From Moorella sp. Hama-1 (lineage in GTDB: Bacteria > Bacillota > DSM-521 > Neomoorellales > Neomoorellaceae), in contig NZ_AP024620.1 of NCBI RefSeq assembly GCF_023734095.1, positions 1,918,501-1,982,500 on the forward strand: DNA of 64,000 nucleotides, given 5' to 3'. The position numbers were made by a program, and so were the translations under genes. The notes under the pieces were generated by a model that had not been told where the DNA came from, searched no databases, and worked only from the letters and a program-made list of their open reading frames with translations. This document shows positions 1 through 8,868 of the stretch, in pieces (position 1 is the stretch's first letter; each line of letters starts with the position of its first letter).

Positions 1-126
1 CAGGAAAAAACCCGCCACCTGGACGCCTTCGGGGTAACCGTTGTTGAGCAGCGGCGCCGCCCCGGCCAGGAGCATGACCAGGGGCAGTACCGGGTGCTGT
101 TTCTGGGCCTCGAAAATAACCAGCAC
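1..126 (-). CDS. Partial unidentified ORF running off the left edge
   Basis: An open minus-strand frame starts at a possible GTG (124-126) and runs off the window after 42 codons. It reads as a hydrophobic stretch (LPLVMLLAGAAPLL) followed by NNGYPEGVQVAG, with third-position GC typical of the neighbours. An in-frame TAA at 145-147 bounds it upstream, and no good ribosome site precedes the GTG. It lies just downstream of prepilin peptidase in the same direction. The family is not recognised; it may be a pilus-linked or unrelated membrane protein. Confidence 0.3.
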   Translation of the reverse strand, partial: MLVIFEAQKQHPVLPLVMLLAGAAPLLNNGYPEGVQVAGFFL

Positions 127-261
127 CTTCTTTTGAGGTAGAAATTACTTATTGGTTAACGCCTCCCGGGCGTATTCCGGTCTCTCAAGCTCTTCTCCAC
201 GCTGGTACTTACCTTCCCCACCCGTTACCTGGAAGTCGAGTAAATAACTGCATTTATGACT

Positions 262-1014
262 TCAAAAAAAGGTGGCCGTGTACCAGTTGATTATTGTTGT
301 CCCCCACCAGATGGTGCTCATGGTTCCCAGGGCCAGGAAGGGGGCAAAGGGCAAAGGGTCGCGGCGTCCCCGGCGGCCCAGGAGCACCAGCAGCAGCCCG
401 GCTACGGCCCCCGCCAGGACCGCCAGGAAAAGGGCCAGGAGGACCTCCTGCCACCCCAGGAAAAGCCCCATCACCAGGCCAACCTTGACGTCACCGCCGC
501 CCATGCCGCCCCGGCTGAGGACCGCGATCAGGAGCAGCAGGCCCCCGCCCAGGCCGGCTCCCAGGAGGGCCGCCGGCCACGGCATTTCCCCCAGGGGCAG
601 GAAAACCAGGCCCCCCGCCAGGCCCAGCCAGACCAGGGGGTCCGGTATGGTGCAGGTCTGCAGGTCAACGCCGGCAATCACCAGGAGTAAAGAGGCCAGG
701 AAGGCGTATTTGACCGTTAGCGGGGAGAAACCGAAACGTTGCCAGAGGCTCAAATAAATGGCCGCCGTCAGGAGTTCGATCCCCGGGTACCACCAGGGCA
801 CGGGGGTGCCGCAGTTGCGGCAGCGCCCCCGGTAGATGAGATAACCCAGAACCGGCATCAACTCCAGCGGTCCCAGGCGCCGCCCGCAGGCGTCACAGTG
901 GGACGGCGGGTAGACGACGGACTCCCCCCGGGGGATACGGGTGATGCACAGGCCCAGGAAACTGCCGGTAGTAAGGCCGAGCAAAGCAATAAGTACCTGA
1001 ACTATACCTGCCAT
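262..1014 (-). CDS. pilD: Prepilin peptidase (type IV leader peptidase, A24)
   Basis: Membrane aspartyl protease that cleaves and N-methylates type IV prepilins; 250 aa, the usual length. The N-terminal half has the two zinc-type Cys pairs of the methylase domain (CDAC near residue 40, CRNC near 65). The catalytic aspartates are visible in VDLQTCTIPD and in GGMGGGDVK. Several hydrophobic segments match the integral membrane fold. It is the last gene of the pilC-pilin-pilD unit, 6 bp after the pilin stop, so it should follow the same c-di-GMP riboswitch control. Confidence 0.95.
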   Translation of the reverse strand: MAGIVQVLIALLGLTTGSFLGLCITRIPRGESVVYPPSHCDACGRRLGPLELMPVLGYLIYRGRCRNCGTPVPWWYPGIELLTAAIYLSLWQRFGFSPLTVKYAFLASLLLVIAGVDLQTCTIPDPLVWLGLAGGLVFLPLGEMPWPAALLGAGLGGGLLLLIAVLSRGGMGGGDVKVGLVMGLFLGWQEVLLALFLAVLAGAVAGLLLVLLGRRGRRDPLPFAPFLALGTMSTIWWGTTIINWYTATFF

Positions 1015-1020
1015 TGAAGA

Positions 1021-1422
1021 CTATTGTTGTGTCGGCGGATAATATACTGGGCTACCATTGGGAGCCTGGTAATATAAGGTAAAGGGAACGTAAATATTAT
1101 TGCCCGATGGATTGTAAGTAATAGTTGAATAGTAGTATTCTCCATTCCATGGCGTCTTGGGTACACTGGCAAGGTATTTGCCAGCCACCAAGTTGGACAA
1201 AGCACCAGGCTTTTCCCCCTCTGCCGTATAATACATCTCTATGGCCGAACCTATGGTCTTCAAGTCGGCATTTGCTTTGGCTACCTTCGCTTTATCGCTC
1301 TGTCCCATAAACTGGGGCACGGCGATGGCCGCCAGGATGCCGATAATGATGACCACCACCATGAGTTCAATCAGGGTGAAGCCGCGGCTGTTCCGCAGTA
1401 TTGCCCGTAACTTTTTAGCCAT
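1021..1422 (-). CDS. pilA: Type IV pilin-like protein (GspG/PilA type)
   Basis: 133-aa prepilin. After a short basic leader comes the class III signal G|FTLIELMVVVIIIGILAA, with Glu at +5 of the mature protein, then the hydrophobic N-terminal helix used for assembly. The globular part has the DLKTIGSAIEMYYTAEG pattern of major pseudopilins or pilins. I chose the ATG at 1422 because GGGAGG lies about 8 nt upstream; a TTG 18 nt earlier overlaps that ribosome site. It sits directly upstream of its processing peptidase and is probably the major or a minor pilin. Confidence 0.9.
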   Translation of the reverse strand: MAKKLRAILRNSRGFTLIELMVVVIIIGILAAIAVPQFMGQSDKAKVAKANADLKTIGSAIEMYYTAEGEKPGALSNLVAGKYLASVPKTPWNGEYYYSTITYNPSGNNIYVPFTLYYQAPNGSPVYYPPTQQ

Positions 1423-1476
1423 AAATTTAAACCCTCCCAAAAACTTAATTGTTACTAACCGGCATATTTCCTTGCT

Positions 1477-1638
1477 CTACTTACCCCCGTAACAATAGAT
1501 AATGCAGGCCCGGCAAGGCAACTTTCCCTGGCCTCTACCAGGGTACCCCTTCCAGTTGGCTTCTATCTGGCCAACCAGGGCGGCTTCCAATAGGCAGATA
1601 ATCAGAATACCTGCATGTAACCAATTTTCAACCCACAT
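1477..1638 (-). CDS. Possible small membrane protein between pilC and pilin
   Basis: 53-codon minus-strand ORF filling the otherwise empty gap between pilC and the pilin. It starts MWVENWLHAG, has one hydrophobic segment (ILIICLLEAALVG), and a Cys-containing tail (CRACIIYCY). Codon use resembles the neighbours, but no clear ribosome site precedes the ATG. It could be a pilus accessory peptide or a degraded minor pilin lacking the GFTLIE leader. No family recognised. Confidence 0.3.
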   Translation of the reverse strand: MWVENWLHAGILIICLLEAALVGQIEANWKGYPGRGQGKLPCRACIIYCYGGK

Positions 1639-1698
1639 AATCGCCCGGGAAACTGGCGCTAACGGGAGTATACCCCGCCTAAATGTAACTTTTCCCCC

Positions 1699-2913
1699 TC
1701 AATGCACCCCGCCGGCCAGGGAAAAGACCGGCATGAGTACCGAGATCACCACCAGGCCGATGATCCCCCCCAGGGTCAGGATCAATACCGGTTCGATTAA
1801 AGACGACAACCGGGTTACCGTCTCCCCCACTTCGCGGTCGTAGCAGCTGCTGATCTTCGCCAGCAGGGCGTCCAGGGCTCCCGTCTCCTCGCCGACGGCA
1901 ATCATCTCCACCACCATGGGCGGGAAAACGCCGCTGGCTTCCAGGGGCGCTGCCAGGCTCTGGCCGTCCCGCACGCTCTCTTCGGCCCTGGCTACAGCCC
2001 CGGCTACCACGGCGTTGCCCACCGTGCGCCGGACAACCGCCAGGGCGGACAGGACCGGTACCCCGCTGTGAATAAGGGTCCCCAAGGTGCGGCTAAAGCG
2101 GGACAACACCGCCTTCTGCATAACGGGTCCAAAAACCGGCAGGCGGAGGAGGAGGCGATCCAGCTGGTAACGCCCGTTCGGCCCCTGCTGCCAGCGCCAG
2201 AAACTATATGTAGCCACGGCCAGAGTAACCAGCAGTACCGGCCAGGCCCACCGCAGGGTGCTGCTCATCCCCAGGACCAGGCGCGTCGGCCAGGGCAGGG
2301 GCACCTGCATACTGGCCAGCATGTTTTGAAAGGTCGGCAGGACATAGGTCAGGAGGAACATCACCGCCCCCACCGCCACCAGGCTCACTACAGCCGGGTA
2401 GGTGAGGGCCGACTTCACCTTTTCCTCCACTTCGTGCTCCCGTTCCAGGTGCTCCGCCAGGTGCTCCAGGGTCTCGTCCAGGGTGCCCCCCAGCTCCCCG
2501 GCCTCCACGGTGTAGACAAAAATCGGCGGGAAGACCCGGGGCTGGTGCTCCAGAGCCCGGTAAAGGGCCTCTCCGGCTTCCAGCTCCCCCAGCAAAGCAG
2601 CGGTACTCTCCCGCAGGGTGGAGTTATCCAGCTGCTTCTGCAAGATCTGCAGGGCCGAAACAATGGGCAGGCCGGCTCCCAACATGGTGGCCAGCTGGCG
2701 GCAGAAGAGAGCCAGGTCGCGCCGGCTCACCCGCCGCCGTAAAAACTGTCGCCAATCCCTGGGCCTAATCCCGGTGCCAGCCGCCGGCCGGCAGGCAGTG
2801 ATAAAAATACCCCGGCCACGCAATTCCCGGACGGCCAGTTCCTGGTTGCCGGCTTCAATCGTCCCCTGCACCGCCTCCCCCCGTGTATCTCGCCCCCGGT
2901 ATGCAAAGGTCAT
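1699..2913 (-). CDS. pilC: Type IV pilus inner-membrane assembly protein PilC
   Basis: 404-aa platform protein of the T2SF/GspF family. Two homologous T2SF domains are visible (about residues 70-190 and 275-395), each with the conserved hydrophobic segments; LALFCRQLATMLGAGLPI and LGTLIHSGVPVLSAL are the repeated cores. It couples the PilB/PilT motors to the growing pilus in the membrane. It is the first gene after the c-di-GMP riboswitch and is followed by the pilin and peptidase. GGGGG precedes the ATG. Confidence 0.95.
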   Translation of the reverse strand: MTFAYRGRDTRGEAVQGTIEAGNQELAVRELRGRGIFITACRPAAGTGIRPRDWRQFLRRRVSRRDLALFCRQLATMLGAGLPIVSALQILQKQLDNSTLRESTAALLGELEAGEALYRALEHQPRVFPPIFVYTVEAGELGGTLDETLEHLAEHLEREHEVEEKVKSALTYPAVVSLVAVGAVMFLLTYVLPTFQNMLASMQVPLPWPTRLVLGMSSTLRWAWPVLLVTLAVATYSFWRWQQGPNGRYQLDRLLLRLPVFGPVMQKAVLSRFSRTLGTLIHSGVPVLSALAVVRRTVGNAVVAGAVARAEESVRDGQSLAAPLEASGVFPPMVVEMIAVGEETGALDALLAKISSCYDREVGETVTRLSSLIEPVLILTLGGIIGLVVISVLMPVFSLAGGVH

Positions 2914-2924
2914 AATTTACCCCC

Positions 2925-2970
2925 AAAAAAAGCCCCCGGTTGCAAGGAAAGATCTAGCTTCCCCGGCAGC
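2925..2970 (-). terminator. Riboswitch expression-platform terminator
   Basis: On the minus strand the arm GCTGCCGG can pair with CCGGGGGC (one mismatch, one GU), followed directly by seven T residues and then the pilC ribosome site. The upstream arm is also the 3' strand of the c-di-GMP aptamer. Ligand binding should therefore compete with the terminator and favour read-through; that direction is inferred. Confidence 0.6.
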
Positions 2971-3046
2971 CCGGCGGCCATAGACAGGTCTACAGGCCCG
3001 TAGCTTTGCGCCCCCGGCTTTCGCCGGGTTTGCCTTGAGCAAGGAT
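2960..3046 (-). promoter_or_regulatory. Cyclic di-GMP class I (GEMM-I) riboswitch
   Basis: Read on the minus strand, the leader of pilC carries the hallmark GEMM-I blocks in order: AAGGCAAACC, a GC-rich hairpin closed by a GAAA tetraloop, GGGGCGCAAAGCTACGGGCC, and a 3' helix strand GGCCGCCGGGCTGCCGG. These match the GGCAAACC / GACGCAAAGC / GGTTACCG-type core of the Vc2 aptamer, including the GNRA loop of P2. It starts about 10 nt after the -10 of a sigma-H-like promoter and ends in a terminator just before pilC, so it should control pilC, the pilin and pilD. Confidence 0.9.
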
Positions 3047-3055
3047 AATAGTCAT

Positions 3056-3084
3056 TTATTCGCCATCAAAAGCCAGAATCCTGC
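3056..3084 (-). promoter_or_regulatory. Sigma-H-like promoter for the riboswitch-pilC unit
   Basis: Minus strand GCAGGATTC, 11 nt, then GGCGAATAA. This fits the Spo0H consensus RNAGGAWWW-N11/12-RNNGAATWW. The expected start point lies immediately before the c-di-GMP aptamer, which supports a real promoter. Confidence 0.65.
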
Positions 3085-3099
3085 CAGTTCATACCCCGT

Positions 3100-4119
3100 T
3101 TAATCATAATTTAATGCTGCGCCGGCAATTACGCCCTCAACCGTGAGCTGTCGCAGGGCGGCATCCATGGTCTGCATCCCGTAACGGGCCCCTGTCTGCA
3201 TGCTGGATATAATCTGGTGGGTCTTGCCTTCACGGATGAGGTTTCTGACTGCCGGGGTAGCAATCAAAATCTCCACTGCCGCGACCCGGCCTGCCCTATC
3301 CGCTCGCGGCAAGAGCTGCTGGGTAATAACCCCTTCCAGGGTATCGGCCAGCTGGATGCGGATCTGGCCCTGCTGGTGGGGCGGAAAGACGTCGACGATG
3401 CGGTCGATACTCTGGATGGCGCTGCTGGTATGGAGGGTGGCCAGGACCAGGTGACCGGTTTCCGCGGCGGTAATGGCCGTGGCGATGGTTTCCAGGTCGC
3501 GCATTTCCCCCACCAGGATGACATCCGGGTCCTGGCGCAGGGCGGCCCGCAGGGCCCGGGCAAAGGAATGGGTATCAGAACCCACCTCCCGCTGGTTGAC
3601 GATGCTCAACCGGTGCTGGTGCAGGTACTCAATGGGGTCCTCCAGGGTAATGATATGGCAGCGGCGTTCCCGGTTGATTTTATCCACCATGGCCGCCAGG
3701 GTGGTGGACTTGCCGCTACCCGTCGGTCCCGTGACCAGGACCAGGCCATGCCGGCGCTCCGCCAGTTCCCCCACCACCGGCGGTAAACCTAAGGTCTCCA
3801 GGCCCGGGATCGCCCTGGGGATCAGGCGGATGGCAGCCCCGGTGCTGCCCCGCTGGTGAAAGACGTTGACCCGGAAACGGCTTACCCCGGGCAGGGAATA
3901 GGCCAGGTCGATTTCGCCCTGCTCCTGAAATACCTCCCAGCGCTCGCTCACCATCGGCCGTACCAGGCCTGCGGCCATCCCGGCATCCAGGGGCTCCCAC
4001 TGGTGCTGGACCTGGAGTTCACCATTGATCCGGAAGACCGGCGGCAAGCCAACAGCGAGATGGACATCGGAAGCCCCGGCTGCGGCGGCGGCCACCAGGA
4101 TGGTTTTTATATCGAGCAT
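3100..4119 (-). CDS. pilT: Type IV pilus retraction ATPase PilT
   Basis: 339-aa hexameric motor that depolymerises pili (twitching). It has the PilT N domain (SDVHLAVGLPP), Walker A GPTGSGKSTT, Asp box (IITLEDPIEYLHQH), Walker B (DPDVILVGEMRD) and the His box ETGHLVLATLHT, and ends near the AIRNLIREGK-type motif (here AVRNLIREGK). The ATG at 4119 is preferred over one at 4125 because AAAGGGGG abuts the earlier one and is 6 nt from the later one. It follows pilB by 12 bp and is separated from pilC by the riboswitch. Confidence 0.95.
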   Translation of the reverse strand: MLDIKTILVAAAAAGASDVHLAVGLPPVFRINGELQVQHQWEPLDAGMAAGLVRPMVSERWEVFQEQGEIDLAYSLPGVSRFRVNVFHQRGSTGAAIRLIPRAIPGLETLGLPPVVGELAERRHGLVLVTGPTGSGKSTTLAAMVDKINRERRCHIITLEDPIEYLHQHRLSIVNQREVGSDTHSFARALRAALRQDPDVILVGEMRDLETIATAITAAETGHLVLATLHTSSAIQSIDRIVDVFPPHQQGQIRIQLADTLEGVITQQLLPRADRAGRVAAVEILIATPAVRNLIREGKTHQIISSMQTGARYGMQTMDAALRQLTVEGVIAGAALNYD

Positions 4120-4131
4120 CTGCATCCCCCT

Positions 4132-5793
4132 TTACAGGCCCCCCAGGGAAACCCGCAGGACCTCGTTCACCGTGGTGATTCCCTGGCGGACCTTGGCCAG
4201 CCCATCTTCTATTAAAGGTACCATACCAGCGGTAATGGCCGCCTCCTTCAGGGCCGTGGCCGGTGCCTTGGCGGCCACCAGGCCCCGGAGTTCCTCGTTC
4301 ATGACCAGGACCTCCTGGATGGCCGTCCGACCGGCATAACCGGTATAGTGGCAGCCCTCACAGCCCCGGCCGCGCCAGAGTTCCTCGCTCTCCGGTAGCC
4401 AGGATCGTTCCAGGGTCCCGGGCTCGGGCCGGTAGGCTTCCCGGCAGCGGGGGCAGATCTGGCGCACCAATCGCTGGGCCACCACGCCGATGAGGGAGGA
4501 ATTCACCAGGTAGGCCTCGATACCCATGTCCAGCAGGCGGGTTATCGCCCCGGCGGCGTCGTTGGTGTGCAGGGTGCTGAAGACCAGGTGCCCGGTAGTT
4601 GCCGCCCGGACGGCTATATCGGCCGTCTCCCGGTCCCGGATTTCCCCCACCATGATGATATCCGGGTCCTGGCGCAGGATGGAACGCAGGCCGGAGGCAA
4701 AGGAGAGTCCGGCCCTGGGGTTGACCCGCACCTGGTTGATGCCGGGTAGCAGGTACTCTACCGGGTCCTCAATGGTAACGATATTTTTCTCCGGTGAACT
4801 CAAGGAATTGAGGGTGGCGTACAGGGTCGTCGTCTTGCCGCTCCCCGTTGGTCCGGTAATCAATAACATACCGTAAGCACTCCGGACCAGGCTGTTATAG
4901 CGTTCCTGAACGGCAGGCAGGAACCCCAGACGGTCCAGGGGCAGGAGCATGGCCTCCTGGTCCAGCAGGCGCAGGACGACTTTTTCTCCGTAGACCGTCG
5001 GCAGGCTGGAAACCCGCAGGTCAACGCTGCGCTTCCCCAGGGTAAACTGGAAGCGGCCGTCCTGGGGCAGCCGTTTTTCGGCAATATCCATCCCGGCCAG
5101 GATCTTGATTCTGGAGATCAGGCTACTTAGAACCCCCAGGGGCAGGCGGGTCAACTCCCGCAGCAGGCCGTCCACCCGCAGGCGCACCCGGACTTCCCCC
5201 TCCTGGGGCTCAATATGGATGTCGCTGGCCCGGGTCTGGATGGCCTGCTGGATAAAGCTGTTGACCAGGCGCACAGCCGGCGCGCCTTCAGTGCCGCCGG
5301 CGCGCCCGCCAGATTCCGCGGCAGCGACGGCTGCCGCCACTTCGCTCATACTCGTAACGGTTTCCTGCTGCCAAAACCGGCTTAAAGCTGCCTCGATCTC
5401 CCCCTCGGCGGCGATGGCCGGCATAATCTCCTTGCCGGTGACCAGGCGCAGATCGTCCAGGGCCAGGAGGTTCAGGGGGTCGGCCAGGGCTACCAGCAGG
5501 CGGTTGCCGTCCAAGCGGATGGGTATAGCCTGGTAACGCCGGGCCAGGCCCTCCGGCACCAGGCGGACTACCTCCGGGTCCAGGTGGTAGTCCGCCAGGA
5601 CCACCTTGGGAATGCCCAGCTGGAATTCCAGGACCTCCAGCATGCTGGCTTCGGTGACCAAGCCTAGGCGCAGCAAGACCTTACCCAGGCGTTCCCCACT
5701 GCGTTTCTGCTCCTGCAGGGCCTGGTCCAGCTGTTCCCTGGTGATCATCCCGGCTTCTAATAAAAGATCCCCCAGGCGCCGGCGACCGTCCAT
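4132..5793 (-). CDS. pilB: Type IV pilus extension ATPase PilB
   Basis: 553-aa GspE/PilB assembly motor. An N-terminal MshEN/T2SSE_N domain (about residues 1-150) precedes the ATPase core: Walker A GPTGSGKTTTLYA, Asp box TIEDPVEYLLPG, Walker B DPDIIMVGEIRD, His box TTGHLVFSTLHTND, and a tetracysteine zinc motif (CPRC ... CEGC). Start at 5793 is set by GGAGGGG 5 nt upstream; an in-frame extension to 5853 lacks one. It heads a pilB-pilT pair downstream of aroB, with a palindromic repeat in the gap. Confidence 0.95.
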   Translation of the reverse strand: MDGRRRLGDLLLEAGMITREQLDQALQEQKRSGERLGKVLLRLGLVTEASMLEVLEFQLGIPKVVLADYHLDPEVVRLVPEGLARRYQAIPIRLDGNRLLVALADPLNLLALDDLRLVTGKEIMPAIAAEGEIEAALSRFWQQETVTSMSEVAAAVAAAESGGRAGGTEGAPAVRLVNSFIQQAIQTRASDIHIEPQEGEVRVRLRVDGLLRELTRLPLGVLSSLISRIKILAGMDIAEKRLPQDGRFQFTLGKRSVDLRVSSLPTVYGEKVVLRLLDQEAMLLPLDRLGFLPAVQERYNSLVRSAYGMLLITGPTGSGKTTTLYATLNSLSSPEKNIVTIEDPVEYLLPGINQVRVNPRAGLSFASGLRSILRQDPDIIMVGEIRDRETADIAVRAATTGHLVFSTLHTNDAAGAITRLLDMGIEAYLVNSSLIGVVAQRLVRQICPRCREAYRPEPGTLERSWLPESEELWRGRGCEGCHYTGYAGRTAIQEVLVMNEELRGLVAAKAPATALKEAAITAGMVPLIEDGLAKVRQGITTVNEVLRVSLGGL

Positions 5794-5892
5794 AGAGCTC
5801 CCCTCCGAATTAGATGTAGCTGCTCTTCCTATGGAGCCTTTCACAGGGCACACGCCCCATCCGGCAAGCCACTAAAATGTAGATTTAAACGA

Positions 5893-6040
5893 AGGGCCGG
5901 GGGCTACAGGCGCAGGGCGACTTGGTTTGCGGTTCCTGGATACCTGCTTGAAAATAAGCCACCCCCGCCGGTTAAGTAACTGAGTGCCAGGTTCACCCTC
6001 CGGGGAACCGCTGGAGCCCGGAGCCTGTACACCGGCCCTT
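5893..6040 (-). repeat. Palindromic dispersed repeat, short copy (D)
   Basis: A 148-bp element with inverted ends (GGGCCGG...CAGGC at both termini) fills the aroB-pilB gap. Its minus strand aligns with the repeats near 39.2 and 52 kb: GTACAGGCTCC-GGCTCC, GGTTCCCCGG, CACTCAGTTA, GGCGGGGGTGGC, and the 3' block AACCAAGTCGCC-GCGCCTGTA. The centre is about 100-150 bp shorter than in the other copies. It contains no coding frame of note. Confidence 0.6.
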
Positions 6041-6046
6041 ATCCAG

Positions 6047-7138
6047 CTACAAGGCTTCCCTTTCCGGGCCAACAGCCGCCATTATCTCATCAACAGCAAT
6101 CGGGGTGATCTGCACCCGGCCCAGTTTTTCCGGCAGGATCATCCGCAGTTGTCCCCGGGCGATCTTTTTATCGTGGCCCAGGGCTGCCCGGAGGGCCGCC
6201 GGGTCCAGGATGGGGAGTTCCACCGGTAGAGCCGCCCGCTCCAGAAGGCGCACCAGGCGCCCGGTCTCTTCGGTAGAAAACATTCCCCGCTGGACGGCAA
6301 TCCTGGCGGCGGCCACCATGCCCATAGCCACCGCCTCACCGTGACGGTAGGTGTTGAAGCCGGTTACCGCCTCGACGGCATGGCCCACAGTGTGACCAAA
6401 ATTTAAAATGGCCCGCCGGCCCCCCTCCCGTTCATCCCCGGCCACTACCTCCGCCTTTAAAGCGCAGCAGCGCAGGATGAGGCTTTCCAGGACCCCTCCA
6501 TCACCCCGCAGGGCCTGGTCCAGGTGCTCCTCCAGGTAGGCGAAGAAATCGGCGTCGGCGATAACACCGTATTTGATGACCTCGGCCAGGCCGGCCCGGA
6601 TCTCCCGCGGTGGCAGGGTGGCCAGGGCGTCGGTATCGGCGAGGACCACCCGGGGCTGGTAAAAAGCCCCGATCAGGTTTTTGCCCCCGGGGTGGTTGAC
6701 AGCCACTTTACCGCCGACGCTAGAATCCACCTGGGCCAGGAGGGTGGTGGGTAATTGGATCAAAGGAACCCCCCGTAACCAGGTGGCGGCTATAAACCCG
6801 GCCACATCCCCGACCACCCCCCCGCCCAGAGCAATGACGGCGGCCTGGCGCTCAATCCCGGCGTCCAGGGCGGCGTTATAAAGCCCTGCCGCCACCTTCA
6901 GGCTCTTAGCCTCCTCACCGTCGGGCACCAGGGCCAGGTGGGGCTGGAAGCCGGCTTCCCTAAGGCCGGCTTCCACTGCCGGCCAGTAAAGGTCAGCCAC
7001 TGTAGTGTTGCTCACCACCAGGCAGGGGGTCGCCAGGTCCAGGGCCTGCAGATAGGAGCCGGTTTCTGGCAGGAGTCCGGAACCACAGTGAATCTTATAG
7101 GTACGTTCACCCAGGTCTACGACAAGCTGGCCAGCCAC
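6047..7138 (-). CDS. aroB: 3-dehydroquinate synthase
   Basis: 363 aa, normal length. Converts DAHP to 3-dehydroquinate, step two of the shikimate pathway; NAD- and divalent-metal-dependent, cytosolic. Visible motifs are PDGEEAKSL, the NAD-binding GGGVVGDVAGF, TTLLAQVDSSVGGK, and the metal ligands in AEVIKYG, NFGHTVGHAVE and YRHGEAVAMGM. It starts with GTG, with GGAGG 9-10 nt upstream, and overlaps the end of aroK by about 20 bp, so the two are translationally linked. Confidence 0.97.
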   Translation of the reverse strand: MAGQLVVDLGERTYKIHCGSGLLPETGSYLQALDLATPCLVVSNTTVADLYWPAVEAGLREAGFQPHLALVPDGEEAKSLKVAAGLYNAALDAGIERQAAVIALGGGVVGDVAGFIAATWLRGVPLIQLPTTLLAQVDSSVGGKVAVNHPGGKNLIGAFYQPRVVLADTDALATLPPREIRAGLAEVIKYGVIADADFFAYLEEHLDQALRGDGGVLESLILRCCALKAEVVAGDEREGGRRAILNFGHTVGHAVEAVTGFNTYRHGEAVAMGMVAAARIAVQRGMFSTEETGRLVRLLERAALPVELPILDPAALRAALGHDKKIARGQLRMILPEKLGRVQITPIAVDEIMAAVGPEREAL

Positions 7139-7638
7139 GTCTTTAAGGCCTCCTCTATCTCCCCGGCTACGGCGACTGCATCCTTGCCGTCAGTGTCGAT
7201 GCAGAGATCGGCAAAAGCGTAATATGACTCCCGTCTTTGCAATAGGTCGGCAATATCCTTCACCCTGCGTCCCTGCAGGAGGGGACGGTCGCCGGCAATA
7301 CCGGCCCGCTTCAGGGCCGTCTCCGGCCGTACCTGCAGCCAGACGACCCGGTTGCCCTGTCGCAGGCGCTGGACGTTGACCCCCGAAAGGACGGCCCCGC
7401 CGCCGGTAGCAATAACGGCCCGGCTGGCAGCAGCCACCCGGGCCACAGCTTCCATCTCGATCTCCCGGAAGAAACTCTCCCCTTTCCTGGCAAAGATCTC
7501 TTTCACCGGCAGGCCCGTTCGCTCTTCTACCAGAGCATCGGTATCCAAAAAAGACCATCCCAGATGGTTGGCCAGCAGCCGGCCGATAGTTGTTTTGCCG
7601 CTGCCCATAAAGCCGATTAACACAATATTACCCGGCAT
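7117..7638 (-). CDS. aroK: Shikimate kinase
   Basis: 173 aa. Phosphorylates shikimate at O3 with ATP. P-loop GFMGSGKTTIGR near the N terminus, shikimate-binding DTDALVEERTG, GGGAV and the lid segment GDRPLL are all present. The ATG at 7638 is better placed relative to AAAGGGG than a GTG at 7647 that overlaps it. It lies between aroC and aroB in the aromatic amino acid block. Confidence 0.96.
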   Translation of the reverse strand: MPGNIVLIGFMGSGKTTIGRLLANHLGWSFLDTDALVEERTGLPVKEIFARKGESFFREIEMEAVARVAAASRAVIATGGGAVLSGVNVQRLRQGNRVVWLQVRPETALKRAGIAGDRPLLQGRRVKDIADLLQRRESYYAFADLCIDTDGKDAVAVAGEIEEALKTWLASLS

Positions 7639-7695
7639 CTCCCTCACCCCTTTAGTAATTTAACCGCCAGTTAAATGTTCCGCTGGTAGCTATTT

Positions 7696-8862
7696 TTAAA
7701 GCTGCCCCTCATGGGGGTTCTGCAGGTATCTCCTGTAATCCTCCAGCCGTTCTTTAAGCACCGGCAGGTAGTCCCCGCCGAACTGTTCTAGGACGGCCCC
7801 GGCCAGGACCAGGGCCACGGCGGCCGCAGCTACTACCGCCGCCGCCGGTACGGCACAAACATCCGAACGTTCCACACTGGCTACGGCCGGTTTTTTCGTC
7901 AGAAAGTCGACACTGGGCAGGGGGTGCATGAGGGTGGGGATGGGTTTCATGGCCGCTCGTATAACCAGGGTTTCCCCGTTGGTCATACCACCTTCCAGAC
8001 CGCCGGCCCGGTTGGCAGAATGGTAAAAACCCTGTCCTTCCCGGTAGGCAATGGCATCGTGGGCCTGGCTCCCCGGCAGGGCGGCCAGCCCAAAGCCGGC
8101 ACCGATCTCTACCCCTTTAATAGCCGGAATGCTCATCAGGGCCTGGGCCAGGCGGCCGTCCAGACGCCGGTCCCACTGCACATGGCTGCCCAGGCCGGCA
8201 GGGACCCCCCTGACTTGAACCTCCACCGTTCCCCCCAGGGTATCGCCCTGCCGGCGCGCCTCTTCAATGGCCGCCACCATAGCCCGGCCCGTTTCCCCGT
8301 CGGCGCAGTAGACCGGCGACTCCAGGGAACGACAGGCGGCCTCCCAGGCAACCGGACCGGGCACCGCTACAGGGCCAATCCGCACGACGTGGAAGGCTAG
8401 ATTGATAGCCAATTCCTGCAGCAGGGCCGCTGCCACGGCCCCGGCAGCCACCCGGGCCGCCGTTTCCCGGGCGCTGGCCCGTTCCAGGATATTGCGCAGG
8501 TCCGTCTGGTGATACTTTAACCCCCCGGGCAGGTCGGCATGGCCGGGCCGCGGCCGGGTTACCACCCTCTCCGCCCGGGCCGCCGGTCCCGGAGCCATGA
8601 TCTCCTGCCAGTTCTCCCAGTCCCGGTTGGCTATAAAGAGGGATATGGGACTGCCCAGGGTCAGGCCTCCCCGAACCCCGGCCAGGATCTGCGCCCGGTC
8701 CTGTTCAATGGCCATGCGACCGCCCCGGCCGTAGCCCCCCTGGCGACGGGCCAGCCAGTTATTGATATCTTCCTCCGCCAGGGGTACCCCGGCCGGCAGG
8801 CCTTCGATGATTATACTCAATCCCCGGCCGTGGGACTCGCCGGCAGTCAGGTAACGCAGCAT
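7696..8862 (-). CDS. aroC: Chorismate synthase
   Basis: 388 aa. Converts EPSP to chorismate using reduced FMN. Family signatures are GESHGRGL at the N terminus, the [12 protein letters not shown] segment, [26 protein letters not shown], and [20 protein letters not shown] near residue 300. It lies between aroE and aroK in one direction. AAAGGA is about 9 nt before the ATG. Confidence 0.97.
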   Translation of the reverse strand: MLRYLTAGESHGRGLSIIIEGLPAGVPLAEEDINNWLARRQGGYGRGGRMAIEQDRAQILAGVRGGLTLGSPISLFIANRDWENWQEIMAPGPAARAERVVTRPRPGHADLPGGLKYHQTDLRNILERASARETAARVAAGAVAAALLQELAINLAFHVVRIGPVAVPGPVAWEAACRSLESPVYCADGETGRAMVAAIEEARRQGDTLGGTVEVQVRGVPAGLGSHVQWDRRLDGRLAQALMSIPAIKGVEIGAGFGLAALPGSQAHDAIAYREGQGFYHSANRAGGLEGGMTNGETLVIRAAMKPIPTLMHPLPSVDFLTKKPAVASVERSDVCAVPAAAVVAAAAVALVLAGAVLEQFGGDYLPVLKERLEDYRRYLQNPHEGQL

Positions 8863-8868
8863 ATGTAT

